A stretch of 48,421 nt of DNA from a virus, in the IMG/VR virus record IMGVR_UViG_3300022602_000111, positions 8,873 through 57,293 of that record, one strand, 5' to 3'. Numbering within the stretch: position 1 is the first letter of the stretch; each line of letters opens with the position of its first letter. Shown here piece by piece: positions 1 through 11,600 of the stretch. The notes under the pieces are model-generated. The model did no database searches and was not told the origin of the DNA. It was given only the letters and a program-made list of their open reading frames with translations. The translations under genes and the position numbers were made by a program.

Positions 1-637
1 CATCTGTTCTAATTCCTAGTGGACTTCCTATTCCACCTACTACTAAGTTACCACCCGTGATCCATGTAGATGTTCCGTTGATTCCGTTAGCGATACCTGT
101 ACCATTGACAGTCCATACGCCGGTAAGTGTTCCTGAATTTGCAGTAGATCCTGTAGTAATATTATTTGTTAATAGATTACCAATATTAGCATTAGCCGCA
201 GTCAGATTAGCGATAGCTGCATTAGCACTAACTGTAAGGTACCCTACTGTCTCAGAATTCGCTGTGATTGCTCCTGTGACACTGATACTAGCTGCTTGTA
301 TTCCGCCGGTAATAGTAACATTTCCGAATGATGTATTACCAGTAGATGAGGTTGATGCTAATGTGACCCAAAGAGTAGGATCAGTTGTTCCGTCTGCTGG
401 ACATACATTTAGAGTACCGTTATTAGTATTATACCATAGTTGACCTGTCAAGGGATATGCAGGTGGAGTCGCACGAGCAAAGTTTTCTACGAGATATACA
501 AAGTTTTCGTCTGTTGCTTGTCCGTATCCTGCAAAGTTTCTTCCCGGCAACCCTAATGAGGTACTAGTAGTATTGATCGTACCATCAGGAATGGTCGTTA
601 GTACTGTACCGTTGCTTTTTAGAATCGTATATGCCAT
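1..637 (-). CDS. Tail-fibre-like structural protein, N-terminal part (runs off window)
   Basis: Open minus-strand frame from an ATG at 637 to base 1 with no stop, 212 residues, so the 3' end lies outside the window. The first ~110 residues match the neighbouring fibre-like protein at 668-1873: both carry a TTIPDGT-type start, then LPGR, GQLWYNT and a Cys-Pro-x-Asp-Gly stretch, then NVTITG. After that the protein becomes Ala/Asn/Thr-rich, as in beta-structured phage fibre shafts. It is therefore a paralogue sharing an N-terminal anchor module, probably for attachment to the baseplate. A GATAAATA motif lies 23 bases before the start, consistent with a late promoter of its own. The exact role (long fibre, short fibre or decoration) cannot be read from this part. 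Confidence 0.72.
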   Translation of the reverse strand, partial: MAYTILKSNGTVLTTIPDGTINTTSTSLGLPGRNFAGYGQATDENFVYLVENFARATPPAYPLTGQLWYNTNNGTLNVCPADGTTDPTLWVTLASTSSTGNTSFGNVTITGGIQAASISVTGAITANSETVGYLTVSANAAIANLTAANANIGNLLTNNITTGSTANSGTLTGVWTVNGTGIANGINGTSTWITGGNLVVGGIGSPLGIRTD

Positions 638-659
638 CTTTGAATCGCCTCGTTGTACT

Positions 660-667
660 TATTTATC
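660..667 (-). promoter_or_regulatory. Late-promoter motif GATAAATA
   Basis: Minus-strand GATAAATA 23 bases before the start codon at 637. It resembles the T4 late-promoter core TATAAATA, which is used by gp55-bearing RNA polymerase; a gp55 gene is present in this window. Confidence 0.5.
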
Positions 668-1873
668 TTATAGTCTACCGATAGCTACTTCTATCATACC
701 TTCACCCGAATGACCTTGGAGGGCTTTTCCAATAACTGTACCCATCTTAGGATCGGCTGACGCTTTTGCATATCCGTCTCCGGCACTGACAAGCATATCG
801 CCCTTCTTGATGTCCCCGCATACTTTGCACGGTACTCGTCCCTGCAGGGCAATCGCTACCTTGATACCAGAACAAGATGCATTCATTATGTAAGCAGGAT
901 TAGTAGATATGACGCCGGCTACCTTATTAGTGGAATCTTCTGCCAGCGTGACTTCTTTTTCTCCACCAAACTCTACGACTGTTCCTGATTCGTATTCCGC
1001 ATCTGCTTCGTAAAATTCTGCTAAGTCAGCATATGTTGCGATGAGGGTTGATCCAGTCGTCAATGACCAAGTTCCTGTGATAGTACCCGGTGTAGTACTT
1101 CCGCCCGTGCTTATTGTAGTGATCCGATTCAGAGTTGTTATATTTGGTTGGCTATTTGCTGTCACCGTGATCGCAGTAGATGAATACACAGCGTTCCCTG
1201 CACTCGTTGCATATGTCGCATTCGCTACGATGCCCGAAACTGCACTCGCAGTACCAGCGAGTGTTGCATATGCTGCATTACCTGCACTCGTCGCATATGC
1301 CGCATTCGCTACCGTACCTGTGACATTAGCACCTGCAATCGTAGTTGCAGTACCGGAGAGTGTTGCATATGCCGCATTCGCTACCGTACCTGTGACATTG
1401 GCACCTGCAACTGTATTTGCCGTAGCAGCGACATTGGCTGATGCGACGATTCCCAAGACATTGGCACCATTCAAGTTAGTTAGGTTAGCCCCTGATCCTG
1501 CAAGTAGTGCGGCAGTAGCGGTTCCGTCAACATTGATGCTACCAGTGATAGTCACATTGCTTAGTGTGAAGTTACCATCGTTTCCTGAGACCGGTATCGC
1601 TAGCCACTGCCCAGCATTTGTTATTCCATCTGATGGACATATGTGTAGAGTGCTGTCAGTAGTATTGTACCATAGTTGACCTACGATTGGATTGACCGGC
1701 GGAGTACTATTTGAAAAGTTTTCCAGTTGATGAACAAAGTTGGTATCCACGACTAGACCGTATCCTGGGTAACTCCTACCTGGTAATGTTAATGAAGTGC
1801 TAGTGGTGTTGGCGGTGCCGTCAGGGATAGTCGTTAGTAGAGTACCATTTGTTCTATAGATTTGATATGACAC
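668..1873 (-). CDS. Tail-fibre-like virion protein with repeats
   Basis: 401 residues. Residues 1-110 form the module shared with the next gene downstream (LPGR, GQLWYNT, CPSDG). The middle (~130-240) is low-complexity Ala/Thr/Gly/Asn with repeats of the type ANVTGTVANAAYAT, reflected at DNA level by a 72-bp direct repeat. The C-terminal ~120 residues form a distinct compact domain starting YADLAEFYEAD and ending in a short hydrophobic strand (MIEVAIGRL), with GRVPCKVCGDIKKGDMLVS in between. C-terminal domains of this look close many phage fibre or appendage proteins; that is family knowledge by resemblance, not an alignment. The gene lies 19 bases downstream of the 206-residue ORF in the late block. 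Role in receptor binding is inferred. Confidence 0.7.
   Translation of the reverse strand: MSYQIYRTNGTLLTTIPDGTANTTSTSLTLPGRSYPGYGLVVDTNFVHQLENFSNSTPPVNPIVGQLWYNTTDSTLHICPSDGITNAGQWLAIPVSGNDGNFTLSNVTITGSINVDGTATAALLAGSGANLTNLNGANVLGIVASANVAATANTVAGANVTGTVANAAYATLSGTATTIAGANVTGTVANAAYATSAGNAAYATLAGTASAVSGIVANATYATSAGNAVYSSTAITVTANSQPNITTLNRITTISTGGSTTPGTITGTWSLTTGSTLIATYADLAEFYEADAEYESGTVVEFGGEKEVTLAEDSTNKVAGVISTNPAYIMNASCSGIKVAIALQGRVPCKVCGDIKKGDMLVSAGDGYAKASADPKMGTVIGKALQGHSGEGMIEVAIGRL
1293..1400 (-). repeat. 72-bp direct repeat inside fibre gene
   Basis: A block beginning gcatatgccgcattcgctac at 1293 recurs at 1365 (period 72 bases, 24 codons), with at least 35 matching bases from each start. 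Shorter, weaker copies flank it. It encodes the GANVTGTVANAAYAT repeat of the shaft region and keeps the frame. Confidence 0.75.
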
Positions 1874-1892
1874 TTCTACACTCTCACTAAGG

Positions 1893-2513
1893 TTAAATAG
1901 TCACTAGATTGGTAAGGCTTTGGATTCGGACAGTATAGTCTATCTGGATCTGTCTGTTCAATGACTTCTGCACAGGGTGGAATACCACATGCGTCAACAA
2001 TCTTGTGATAGGATTACCGTTAACATCTAAGCCGTAGTTGGCCAAAAGACCTAACTCATCAAAGATGTATGATGAATCCGTTGATGTGCTGTTATCAAAT
2101 GCCATCTGTCCAGGTGGTTCACCGTAATCTAACAAGCATTGCACTACGATATCTGTATATAAATTTCCAGATGTGTGTAAAACTGTCATCTTATTCCTAG
2201 TTGGGTCTAGATTGAATACACTCGTATCATCTACAATCTTTGCATAGGTTTGATTATAGAGCGCGGCATTTTGACCTGTTGTGTTTGGAGGAAGATATGT
2301 GATGACACCAGTTTCATCAATAGAAGATGCACCATTACCAAATGCCATCTGATAAATATAACCATAGCCACGGTCACTTATCGTATCGGCTAATGCTTCA
2401 GAAAAATTTTCATAGTTTATAGCATTTTTCTTTTCTACAAAAATTTCACCAGAATTGGGATCAAATATCTTTATCCGGCCCTCAACCTTAAGCGACAGGT
2501 TAATAATAGACAT
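1893..2513 (-). CDS. Virion structural protein of unknown role (206 aa)
   Basis: 206 residues, ATG at 2513 overlapping the stop of the preceding 53-residue ORF (TGATG). No catalytic motif or membrane segment is visible. The start has an IKIFDPNSGEIFVEKKN segment, followed by a mixed region with RGYGYIYQMAFGNG and a hydrophilic C-terminus ending in alternating strands. It sits between the giant gp7-position protein and the fibre-like genes, where T4 has gp8-gp11 baseplate/connector proteins. A connector or baseplate role is inferred from position only. The N-terminal segment is clearly repeated in the small ORF upstream. Confidence 0.6.
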   Translation of the reverse strand: MSIINLSLKVEGRIKIFDPNSGEIFVEKKNAINYENFSEALADTISDRGYGYIYQMAFGNGASSIDETGVITYLPPNTTGQNAALYNQTYAKIVDDTSVFNLDPTRNKMTVLHTSGNLYTDIVVQCLLDYGEPPGQMAFDNSTSTDSSYIFDELGLLANYGLDVNGNPITRLLTHVVFHPVQKSLNRQIQIDYTVRIQSLTNLVTI

Positions 2514-2674
2514 CAGTCGTCCCCTCTTTTTTGGACCAAAATTTCTTTTGTGTTTGGATCAAAAATCTTTACGCCAGAAGAAAAATAAATACCGCTAGTT
2601 TCATTTGGTTTAGCATTTGAATAACTATTGGTTTTTTGTTTGTTAAATTCTTGTTTCATTTCTTTATTTATCAT
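2513..2674 (-). CDS. Small ORF paralogous to N-terminus of next gene (53 aa)
   Basis: Frame from an ATG at 2674, directly abutting the TAA of the giant gene, to a TGA at 2515-2513 that overlaps the next start. The C-terminal part, VKIFDPNTKEILVQKRG, mirrors IKIFDPNSGEIFVEKKN at the start of the 206-residue neighbour, so the two are related by duplication or one is a truncated copy. A second ATG at 2659 would give a 48-residue protein. Tight stop/start coupling on both sides argues that it is translated. The N-terminal 30 residues are polar and likely disordered. Function unknown. Confidence 0.5.
   Translation of the reverse strand: MINKEMKQEFNKQKTNSYSNAKPNETSGIYFSSGVKIFDPNTKEILVQKRGDD
2665..2672 (-). 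promoter_or_regulatory. Possible late-promoter motif GATAAATA
   Basis: Minus-strand GATAAATA overlapping the first codons of the 53-residue ORF. If used, transcription would begin near 2658 and serve mainly the 206-residue gene. The overlap with coding sequence makes it less certain than the other copies. Confidence 0.3.
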
Positions 2675-5600
2675 TTAGGTTACGTCCGTCTGTAAGAATT
2701 TAGCAGGAACAGTTACGCTTATCTGTAGCGGATCGCCATCTGTGGTGTTATAAACATATGAATTCCATGTTTCATCATAGTAAGTATCTGACAATCTATT
2801 TGTTGGCAATAGTCCATACACTTCAGTATATTCTGGTATTATTGGTTGAATGCCAGTACCATTAACTCCGCGTGTTAGATTAGTTAGATAATTACCTGAT
2901 AATACTACAGTACCAAATTTAATTTCTTCACCATTAATATAGATTGTATTGCCTTCAAGTATATTAATAGTAAGTGAATCATTTTGAGCAACAGGAGCCG
3001 ATGAACTTATCTTTACAAACGGAGCCGAATCCAATATAACGATACTGTAATAAGAAGAATCTATTAGAGAGGTATTATTATATATTGTCAGCGATGTTAT
3101 TGTATTTTTATCTGCATCAAGTCCAATATAGTAATAAGTGTCATCGCTTATTGCTGGAACAAGCGATTGTTGAACGATAGTTGTTGTTAATGTGGCAACA
3201 TCATTTACATAGATATTTGCATCTGCTGCATTAAGAGGTCGCGTTAGCCAAGTCGCGGTATTTGCATTAGCACGATACACATCAAAAATACCCGATTTAT
3301 TTACAAAATTAAAGTATGTCTCTTCATTTGGTGTTGCACTAGGTACCATGCTTGTTATTATGACTTCTTGTCCAGCTGTTATCTGTGACAAGATGCCTAC
3401 ATCATTGACTGCGGAAAGCCTAATGCTGGAAGAAGGGACACGCAGTCCATCAATAGTGACCCATAGGCGATCTACATTAGTCTGGGCCCACTGTGACACA
3501 TTTACATTATTAGTGTCTGCGCTAAGGACTACATCAGGTCCATATCTTACACTAGAGACAGTGAATTTATGAATATCTATTATTATGCTTACATAGTATT
3601 CTGTTCCCTGAATCAATCCACCTAGTACATTGTCTCCATTGGCACGACCGGGCACAGAGAAGTATACTGGTGTACCAACGACTAGATCGGCAGTTGAATC
3701 CACTACGATCTCATTGCCGCCTGATATAGACTGGCTAGCAGTGGTCGTTATTAGGCTATATGTACCTTGTTTCCAGACGAATCCACCACTAACATATCCC
3801 GTAACATCAGTTACCGGATAGTTAGGCCCGCCTATTACATATGGCTGCGTATAGATTCCGAAAGTAAAACCGTCAATAATATGAACATAGTAACTATTTC
3901 CGTTAAGCTGGGTAGTACCAACCACGCCATCAATATTTACTAGATCATTTTCTGAGAAGTTGTTTAGTATTGCAGTCTGTATTGTTGTTGTAGGATTATC
4001 GTCAGTGATCGTGGTATTAATAATAGCTATTCCTGCAACAGTGTTTCCAGTCAGACCGTATTGAGTATTGAGATACTGTTGATCAGTATTGTTGTACGTA
4101 GTTACCGTTACAGTTGCACCAGAATCCGGAGCGCTTCCGAAAGTAATAACATTGGTTACGGTATCAATAGAATATGATGAAGATGTCTGTCTTACCCCAT
4201 TGACTTCTACTATAGCGTTGATTGCATCCTGAGTATTCACATAGTTAGTTAATGTGAATGTAGGGGAGCCCGTACTAATAAATGTCTGTGTTTCTGGAAT
4301 AGTGTAACCATATTGAACTGGCGTTGTTTCTCCAAATGCAGAATATACTAGGTAGTCATCAGAATTGTTGTATGTATTGGTAGGGAAGATGATCGTCGCG
4401 TAGATACCTCCAGGTTGGGTGCCAAATGCATAATCATTAGTCACGAAGTACGCAGTACCAGATCCAGTATTTAAAGTTAGAGTTGGACCAGATATTGTTG
4501 CAGATATAGTAAATGATATTCCATCTAAGGATATAGTATTCACATAATATGTAGTAAATGCGACAATGTTAGAGTTAAACGCAGTGATACCGTCATTAAA
4601 TACGATAGCATCTCCTACATTCATACCGAAGGTTGAATTTGTTTGCACAGTGTTGTCTGCTGAACTTGTTTGTGTCACCGTGTTTGTCACGCCGAAATTC
4701 AACTTCATACCGTTATGATAAGCGATAGGTGCAGTCCAGACTTCGCCGTTTAGGCCTGGCTGAACAACACAACTACCGTCGTTTGAACTGTATGCACAAT
4801 CTAGATATATCTCATTAAACCCAGTTATTGCACTTGTTCTAATAGGAGAAGTATCACTGTTTGACTTCACGAGTTGATTACCGTTTCCAACTTCGTACAC
4901 ATCAAGTCTTACGCCTTGCGTTGTTGCAGTATCAAGAGTTACCGTTTTTGTGATCCAATCGACCGTGTAGTCATTGACAGAGAGCGTTGTGCCTAGGTCA
5001 TTGACGGGATCGACCAATTGAACAAACACTTCTGCTGGGCATTGGCTGATACCTGCAAAACTATAATCAGATTGACCTGCTAACTCACCTGCAAACTCAA
5101 TAGAGATAACATTGTATCCGGTATTAGCATATCCCGGAGCGTCCCATGACGATCCAGGACGTGTATTCACGATCAATGCTAAGTTGTCTGTGATCACTCC
5201 GGGCACCAATTCTTCTGGGCCGTATCCATATTGAAATGGTGCACCTTGCACATCATATCGTGCAGGAACTGTGGCAGTGAAGGGCAGATCCTGTAATAAT
5301 GTGTCTAATGTATACTGGTCTGATGGTTGGAATTGATTACCATAATATACTGGATTAGGATAGGTCACACCCTCAAACAACTGAGTAAGGTCTACGCCTG
5401 GCATATTGATAGTTGGTTGATAGTAGCCAATAGTTCTATCCATAGCATTCAATCTATTGTCACCAGAATCTAGTAGTTCCCATTTACCAAACACAAATGT
5501 TGGGTCATTGTTAGAGATCAAGCAACTCCATACCCTGTTGTTGTACTTCACGATAGATTGATTGAAGAAGAATGGTTCAGGTAATAGTGCGAAACTACCT

Positions 5601-8600
5601 GGTTTAGCCATTGTCATTGAGCCTGAACTATCAGTTACAATATTCAATGTAGTGCCGTTTGGTTCTGCGCTTAAAGTTACAGTTGTGCTAGTTGGAATGC
5701 TCTTGATATAATAAGTTTGACCTAATGTTATCTCGCTAGCAAAGATGTTTCCAGTAAAGACTACTGGGTCATTTAGATTAAACAATGCGCTATTTCCAAC
5801 AGTGATTCTGTAGTTACTTGCTGTTGCTGCTGTAGCAGTAGTTGTTGTAAAGCCGACATACGGGAAATCTATGCCACTTACCGGAACAGTCATCAGAGGA
5901 TTAGAATACACTTCAAACTGATTAGGTGAATATACCTTTAAGTAGTAGCTCAGGTCAACTCCGAATGGTTTTCCTGAAGCGGAAACAGTCTTGATCCCAC
6001 CACTAGAGTCAATTCCGGTAACGGTCACTGTCACATCATTAGCAGGAGAAGTTCCTCCAACTTCTGTTCCGCTGATTGTAAAGGTGTTGTTGACAGCAAA
6101 GCCAGAACCCGGATCTGCTATGATTATTGCATATCCGCCCAATATATAGGATATATCAAAAGCAGCCGGAGCAGTCACATATTGGGTTACTTCGGTTTCT
6201 TGTACAGCATCGTCTGTCACTGGTTCTTCGGATCCACCCGAAGATGTAGACACCGTTATATATTGATCGCCTGTTCCTGTCATCGTACCATTATCCTCTT
6301 GAAGAGGCAGTTGAGTTATGCCGTCCACAGAGATAGAGAATTGAGTAGAACTTGCGATAGAATAGATGTAATATGTCTGCCCAATGACGATGCCACCTAA
6401 TTGAACGCCAGAGAATACTATAGGCATGCCTACAAATAGAGAATCAGTATTACCGCATGTCATCAAGTTGCTTGTTGATGAGGTACTAGTTACAGTGGTA
6501 GTAATAACCCCCGATGTTAAGACATAGTAAGTTGTACTCGTAGATAATCCACCGATTGAATTATTGAACCTGATAGGCATATTTACATATAATCCAGCAG
6601 TGCTTCCCATCGCTATTCTGTTTACTGTAGAGATCGTAGCTGCAACCGATTGAGATACTAGATTATTTGGGGATCCTGCAGGAATATCAGTATACGGAGA
6701 AGAGGTATTGTACATAGTAAACAACTGACCGTTAACTTGTCCTGGACTTACCGGAAGAAGAACATTTATTGTCATTGAACCGGTTGCTGTAGTTAGGGTC
6801 AATGTATCTTTTTGATTAGTAAGAACGGCTGATGTATCTGATGCTGCGACTACAGTAGAAAGAACAAATTCATTTCCATTAATCTCAGTTGAGATAATCA
6901 TCTCAGTTGTACTTAGAATCTGACGGATATAATATGTTGTACCAGAAACTATATTACCGAATGTATTCGCGTTATTTCCTGCAATAATCATTGTATTGAT
7001 TATGATAGGATCGTTAACCGAGAATCCAGCAGTAGAATCTACCGTCAGAATGTTAGTAACAGATGTGGTAGCAAGGACCGTAGTTGTCAATGCATTCTCA
7101 GTCAATGACATAGTGAAGTTTTGATCATCAATTACTGATGTAACATAATAGTTATGATTTTCTATGACACCACCGAAGACATCTCCGGTAAAGAATACTG
7201 GAAGATTAGGATAAAATCCAATAGTACCACCGGTACCTATTGCACTTAGTGGAATAGTGATCGCATTGGTGTTTGCTGTAGTAGCTGTAGCCTGCATGAT
7301 TCCTGGATAATTCACAGACACAATAGCAGTATCAACAACTTCACCAGAGATACATTGCAGCCCTGATAAAGAAACAGTAGCATCAGTTAGAGCCAAGACC
7401 GGTCCACCAATCGTTTCGGATATAGTGAAATTTAGTTCATCAATGACATCTAACACATAATATTCTACGCCATCTACTAATCCACCAATCGCTGCACCGG
7501 TAAACTTCACAGGCATACCAACATAGAAACCGATTGTCGTACCAGAAGCGTTTGGTTCTGGGCTCATCGGATTATTATTTCCGTCTTGCGGAATAAGAGT
7601 GATAGAGTTATCAGCACTCTGAGTGCTTGCAACATATCGGATGAACGAAGACCAAATTAACTGTCTATTATTCTCAACATCGGTTACCTCAAGTACAAAA
7701 CCCTGTGCACTAGCAAGGATAGTGTTGATGTTAGGATTTATGTTTTCAAGCGTATACTGTGAACTCGCAATCGCATTGGAGTTGTTGTAGTTCCCAGCAA
7801 AGTATGACCCATAGTATTCAGCTTCTACCCAGTCTTGGACTTGCGACGTATAAGAGGTACGATCAAACTTGATCGTTATGTTGTTCTCTCTTGTAGGTGT
7901 AGAGGAAGTAACAGCAAACGCTCTTGCGCCTAGATTCAATGACATCAATTGGGGAGAAACGATACCAGTCTTAAGAATAGGAACCCTGTCATAATCATTA
8001 ATAGCATTGTTATAGGTAGAATATAGGGCTACAATAATATTAGGAGATGTCGCCACGACGCCCACATAATACCATTGACCATTGATTAGATTTCCGGTAT
8101 TTGACTGCGCGGTGTTGACATATTGAATCATAGATCCAGTTTTAAGATTAGGTGCGTAGATAGTAATAGTATGTAAAACGGGATCTATCTCATCATTAGT
8201 GAAATACAGTATTTCTGATGGTTCAACAATTATTTCAGGAGTAACAACATATCCTTGTCCCGGATCAATCAAGTTAATTTGCAACACTGAATCCAGATAC
8301 ATCACTGGTTCAAACTGGGCAATCTTTGTTGGTGATGGATACTTGCTAGTATCTATGTAAGCAGTTACCTTAGGTGGATTTGCATATCCAGTTCCGCCAT
8401 TGAGAACTAACACAGGAGGAAGATCAATATAAATCTTTTCTCCAGGAATATGATCACTCACCGGAGTGCCATCTACCCCGCGTTCTAATCCACTCAGTGT
8501 GTTAGTTCCGCGATCTACTGCTGAGTACCCTATTTTCTCAGTTCCGATAGTGATGACACCATTAATAGGGAAACCCGAACTATTATCAACAACGATCTCT

Positions 8601-11600
8601 TGGGTACCGTGCGTCAAATATGTCTCAAGTGTAGATACAGGGTAGTTCGCAGAACCAGCAAGCGAGACACCATAGTTGTTAAACCATTGATTGTAAGGTT
8701 GAGTCTGCCAGATAGGATCGTTCAATGTATATTCATATCGGCTGCTAGGATAAGTTGCATCAGTAAGTTGCGGCGAGATGAACTGCTGATATGTGCTATT
8801 CCATTCCGCCGGGACATCAAAGTCAGTTATATCCCCTTGATATACATCAGTACCAGTATAGGTGAACACAAAGTCTTTTATCACGACATGATATGGCTTT
8901 GTCTCATTGATGTATCCTTCTAGGAATACTTCATCATCAGTCCTGAATGTTTCGTATGGAAGCAACTCGCGAACGGTATGAAAGACATCAAGCAGTGAGG
9001 TCTTGTTTAACCAAGGCAAGAAGTTCTGAGATTCAGAAGTCTCGCTCTGGATGTATTCAAACAACAGGATCAGGCTCTCGTTCCTATATATCAACAGGTC
9101 ACTGATATAGATTTGTTCGTTCAACGCCCGTATGATATTCCTTGTCTCTTCGCTCGGATACAGATCAAAAGGAGTCGTGTCATAGAAATTACCGCTCCAT
9201 CCTAGATGTCCAGCAGCATAATCCCATAGATAACTGCTGAACTCAATGGTGCCGTTCTCTAAACCAATCCTACTCCAGTTTCCATTACCATTATAGTTAT
9301 AGATTTCCCATTTACCGGCGCCGTTCTGTAGGACCTTTGCTAGCGTATTTACCGGAGGATTGAGAGCGGACAGGTCAGCATAGAACGCGACTTGTATAGT
9401 CGCTCTCGTGCTATTGCCATAACCAGGTGCCCACCAGTCTATGTAACTCCAGTACTGGGTCGTGTCGTAATAAGGAAGACCATTGCTTGGATTTATAGGC
9501 CCTATTAGGAACAAGAAGGATAGTTCTTCTCTGAGTTCAAAGATAGGATACTGTGCGAGTGTAGTATTCGCATATGTTAGATAGTTTTTAAGTGCCAAGA
9601 ATCTATCATAGAAGAAACTCTGTTTTGGTCTTGATTGAACACCGGATTGTACTGCGAGCGGCAGCGCTGGATCCGGAACAATCTCACCGGAAGGATCGCA
9701 CCCTGATAGCGAGTCAAGCATCCTAGCATACAGTGATGTAGGTGTGCCATACTGATTATACACGTTGCCATGCGAGATTTTAGGAAATCCTGGCAAGAAG
9801 TCATCAGGATAGTTCTCTCTGATAAGGGCGAACTCTTGGTGATATGCGTCATCAGTAGTACCATTCGCGAATCCTATATGGAACACAGTATCAGTATTAT
9901 TGAAATAGCTCAACGCATTGTATAGCGCGAATGTATTTGGAAGCAACGGTGCCATAAATGAGATACCCGATGCTATTGGATTTTGGATGTAGGATGCGAC
10001 AACGCTATCTGATAGCGTCTTGTTAGTCTTACTAAAGATGATATTAGTATTGCGAACCCAGAAATAGTATACAGGTGAGATTATATTTGAAGCATTCAAG
10101 GTATTGTTAACTGAATATGTATTCACATCATAGGGTACACCAGGACCCTGATAGTTTACAGGAGGAACGAAACTTGCGATCCAGCTATAGACTGCTACAT
10201 CTGATCCCGGAAAGACGGCACCCCAATATTGGCTGTTGTAAACAGCGTCATCGTTTTGGTGATAATTCACAAACCTGATGTTAGTCGTATCTAACCATAG
10301 CCTGCCCACATGTTCGGCGCCCCAAATCATACCCGATTGGCCAGAAGCATCAACATTGTATTTTGCAGGGTCAGTACCAGTTATAAAGTCAAGGTTCTCT
10401 CTTGCTGCACCTAATAGTTTACCTTGCAGAGGATCTATATAATCCAGATTTACAAGTGTGTTATTAGTAGTGGCGCTGTATAACTGTGTATTCTGAATAA
10501 GATTGATATCTACTACTGGAGCAGAATTTCTGTATACTGCCCAGTCTGAAATACCCGTTTCATTTAAATATGATATGACTTGTCCGCCTTGAGTTGAAGG
10601 CATGAAGTTAGGCGTACCTATAACAACTACATTATCGTTGAAGTCTAATGCAGTGCCATATCTTGGTTCGTATCCATAATCAAGTGATTTGTCATTCACG
10701 CTCTGTGCATATACATATGCACCTGGATCAGATATATTCTCGTTGTAGTTTGCAAGATAGTCAAACATGTAGACAGCACCTGCATTCGGATACGCATCAA
10801 CAAACTGTGTAGCATTATTGTCAAATACAGTGTCATTGTCTAGATTAAATTGGTCCACAAAATCAAACACAGTGCCTTCATATCTTGTACCTACTGGCGC
10901 AGAGATTACCACACTATTGCCGCTGATTTTGATAGTAGAACCGAACTCAGTCGGACCTGTACCATGTGGGCATTTGATTATTTGCGTCTCTGTATATAGG
11001 GTAATTCCTAGTTCTGACAGAACAGTATCATCAAACGCACTGATAACCAATTTGTTATTGACCGGAGCAATGGTTGTATTGATAAGTTGAATGATCAACT
11101 TATTGTCGTCTGTTGCCGCTGCTTGGACATTTATGATTTTGCTATGATTTATGATGTTAGCTATGCTAGCTGCATCGCCTGCATTTAGATTTACTGTATA
11201 ACCATTTATCAATACAGTTTTATTACCAGTGACATTGCATTCAGCAGTACCTATAACCATGCCGTATCTTGCACCACCATTTATATAACTGTATACAGCA
11301 CCTTCTTCACCGTTAGTGTCAATCTCGTATGGTGAACCGACAAGAATATTTGTACCAAAGGTATTCATATCTGTAGCGTATCCGAACTCAACATCAGGTC
11401 TATTCGTGTAGATTGAAGTGAGTTCTTGTGCTAGGGTGAACTGGCTATCATTTACAGAGATGATATCTCCTGCTAATAGTGGCGCCGTATAATAGAATGT
11501 GGTACCGATCACAGCATAGTTGTTGTCAGTTACTGATACACCATTACGAGAAACATATAGCGGAGCGATCTGGTCGTATACATTGCAAGTCAGTCCGGTG

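Noticed and set aside
1041-1679. 212-residue plus-strand open frame
   Set aside because: Antisense to the repetitive fibre gene; the minus-strand protein has the recognisable domains and context.
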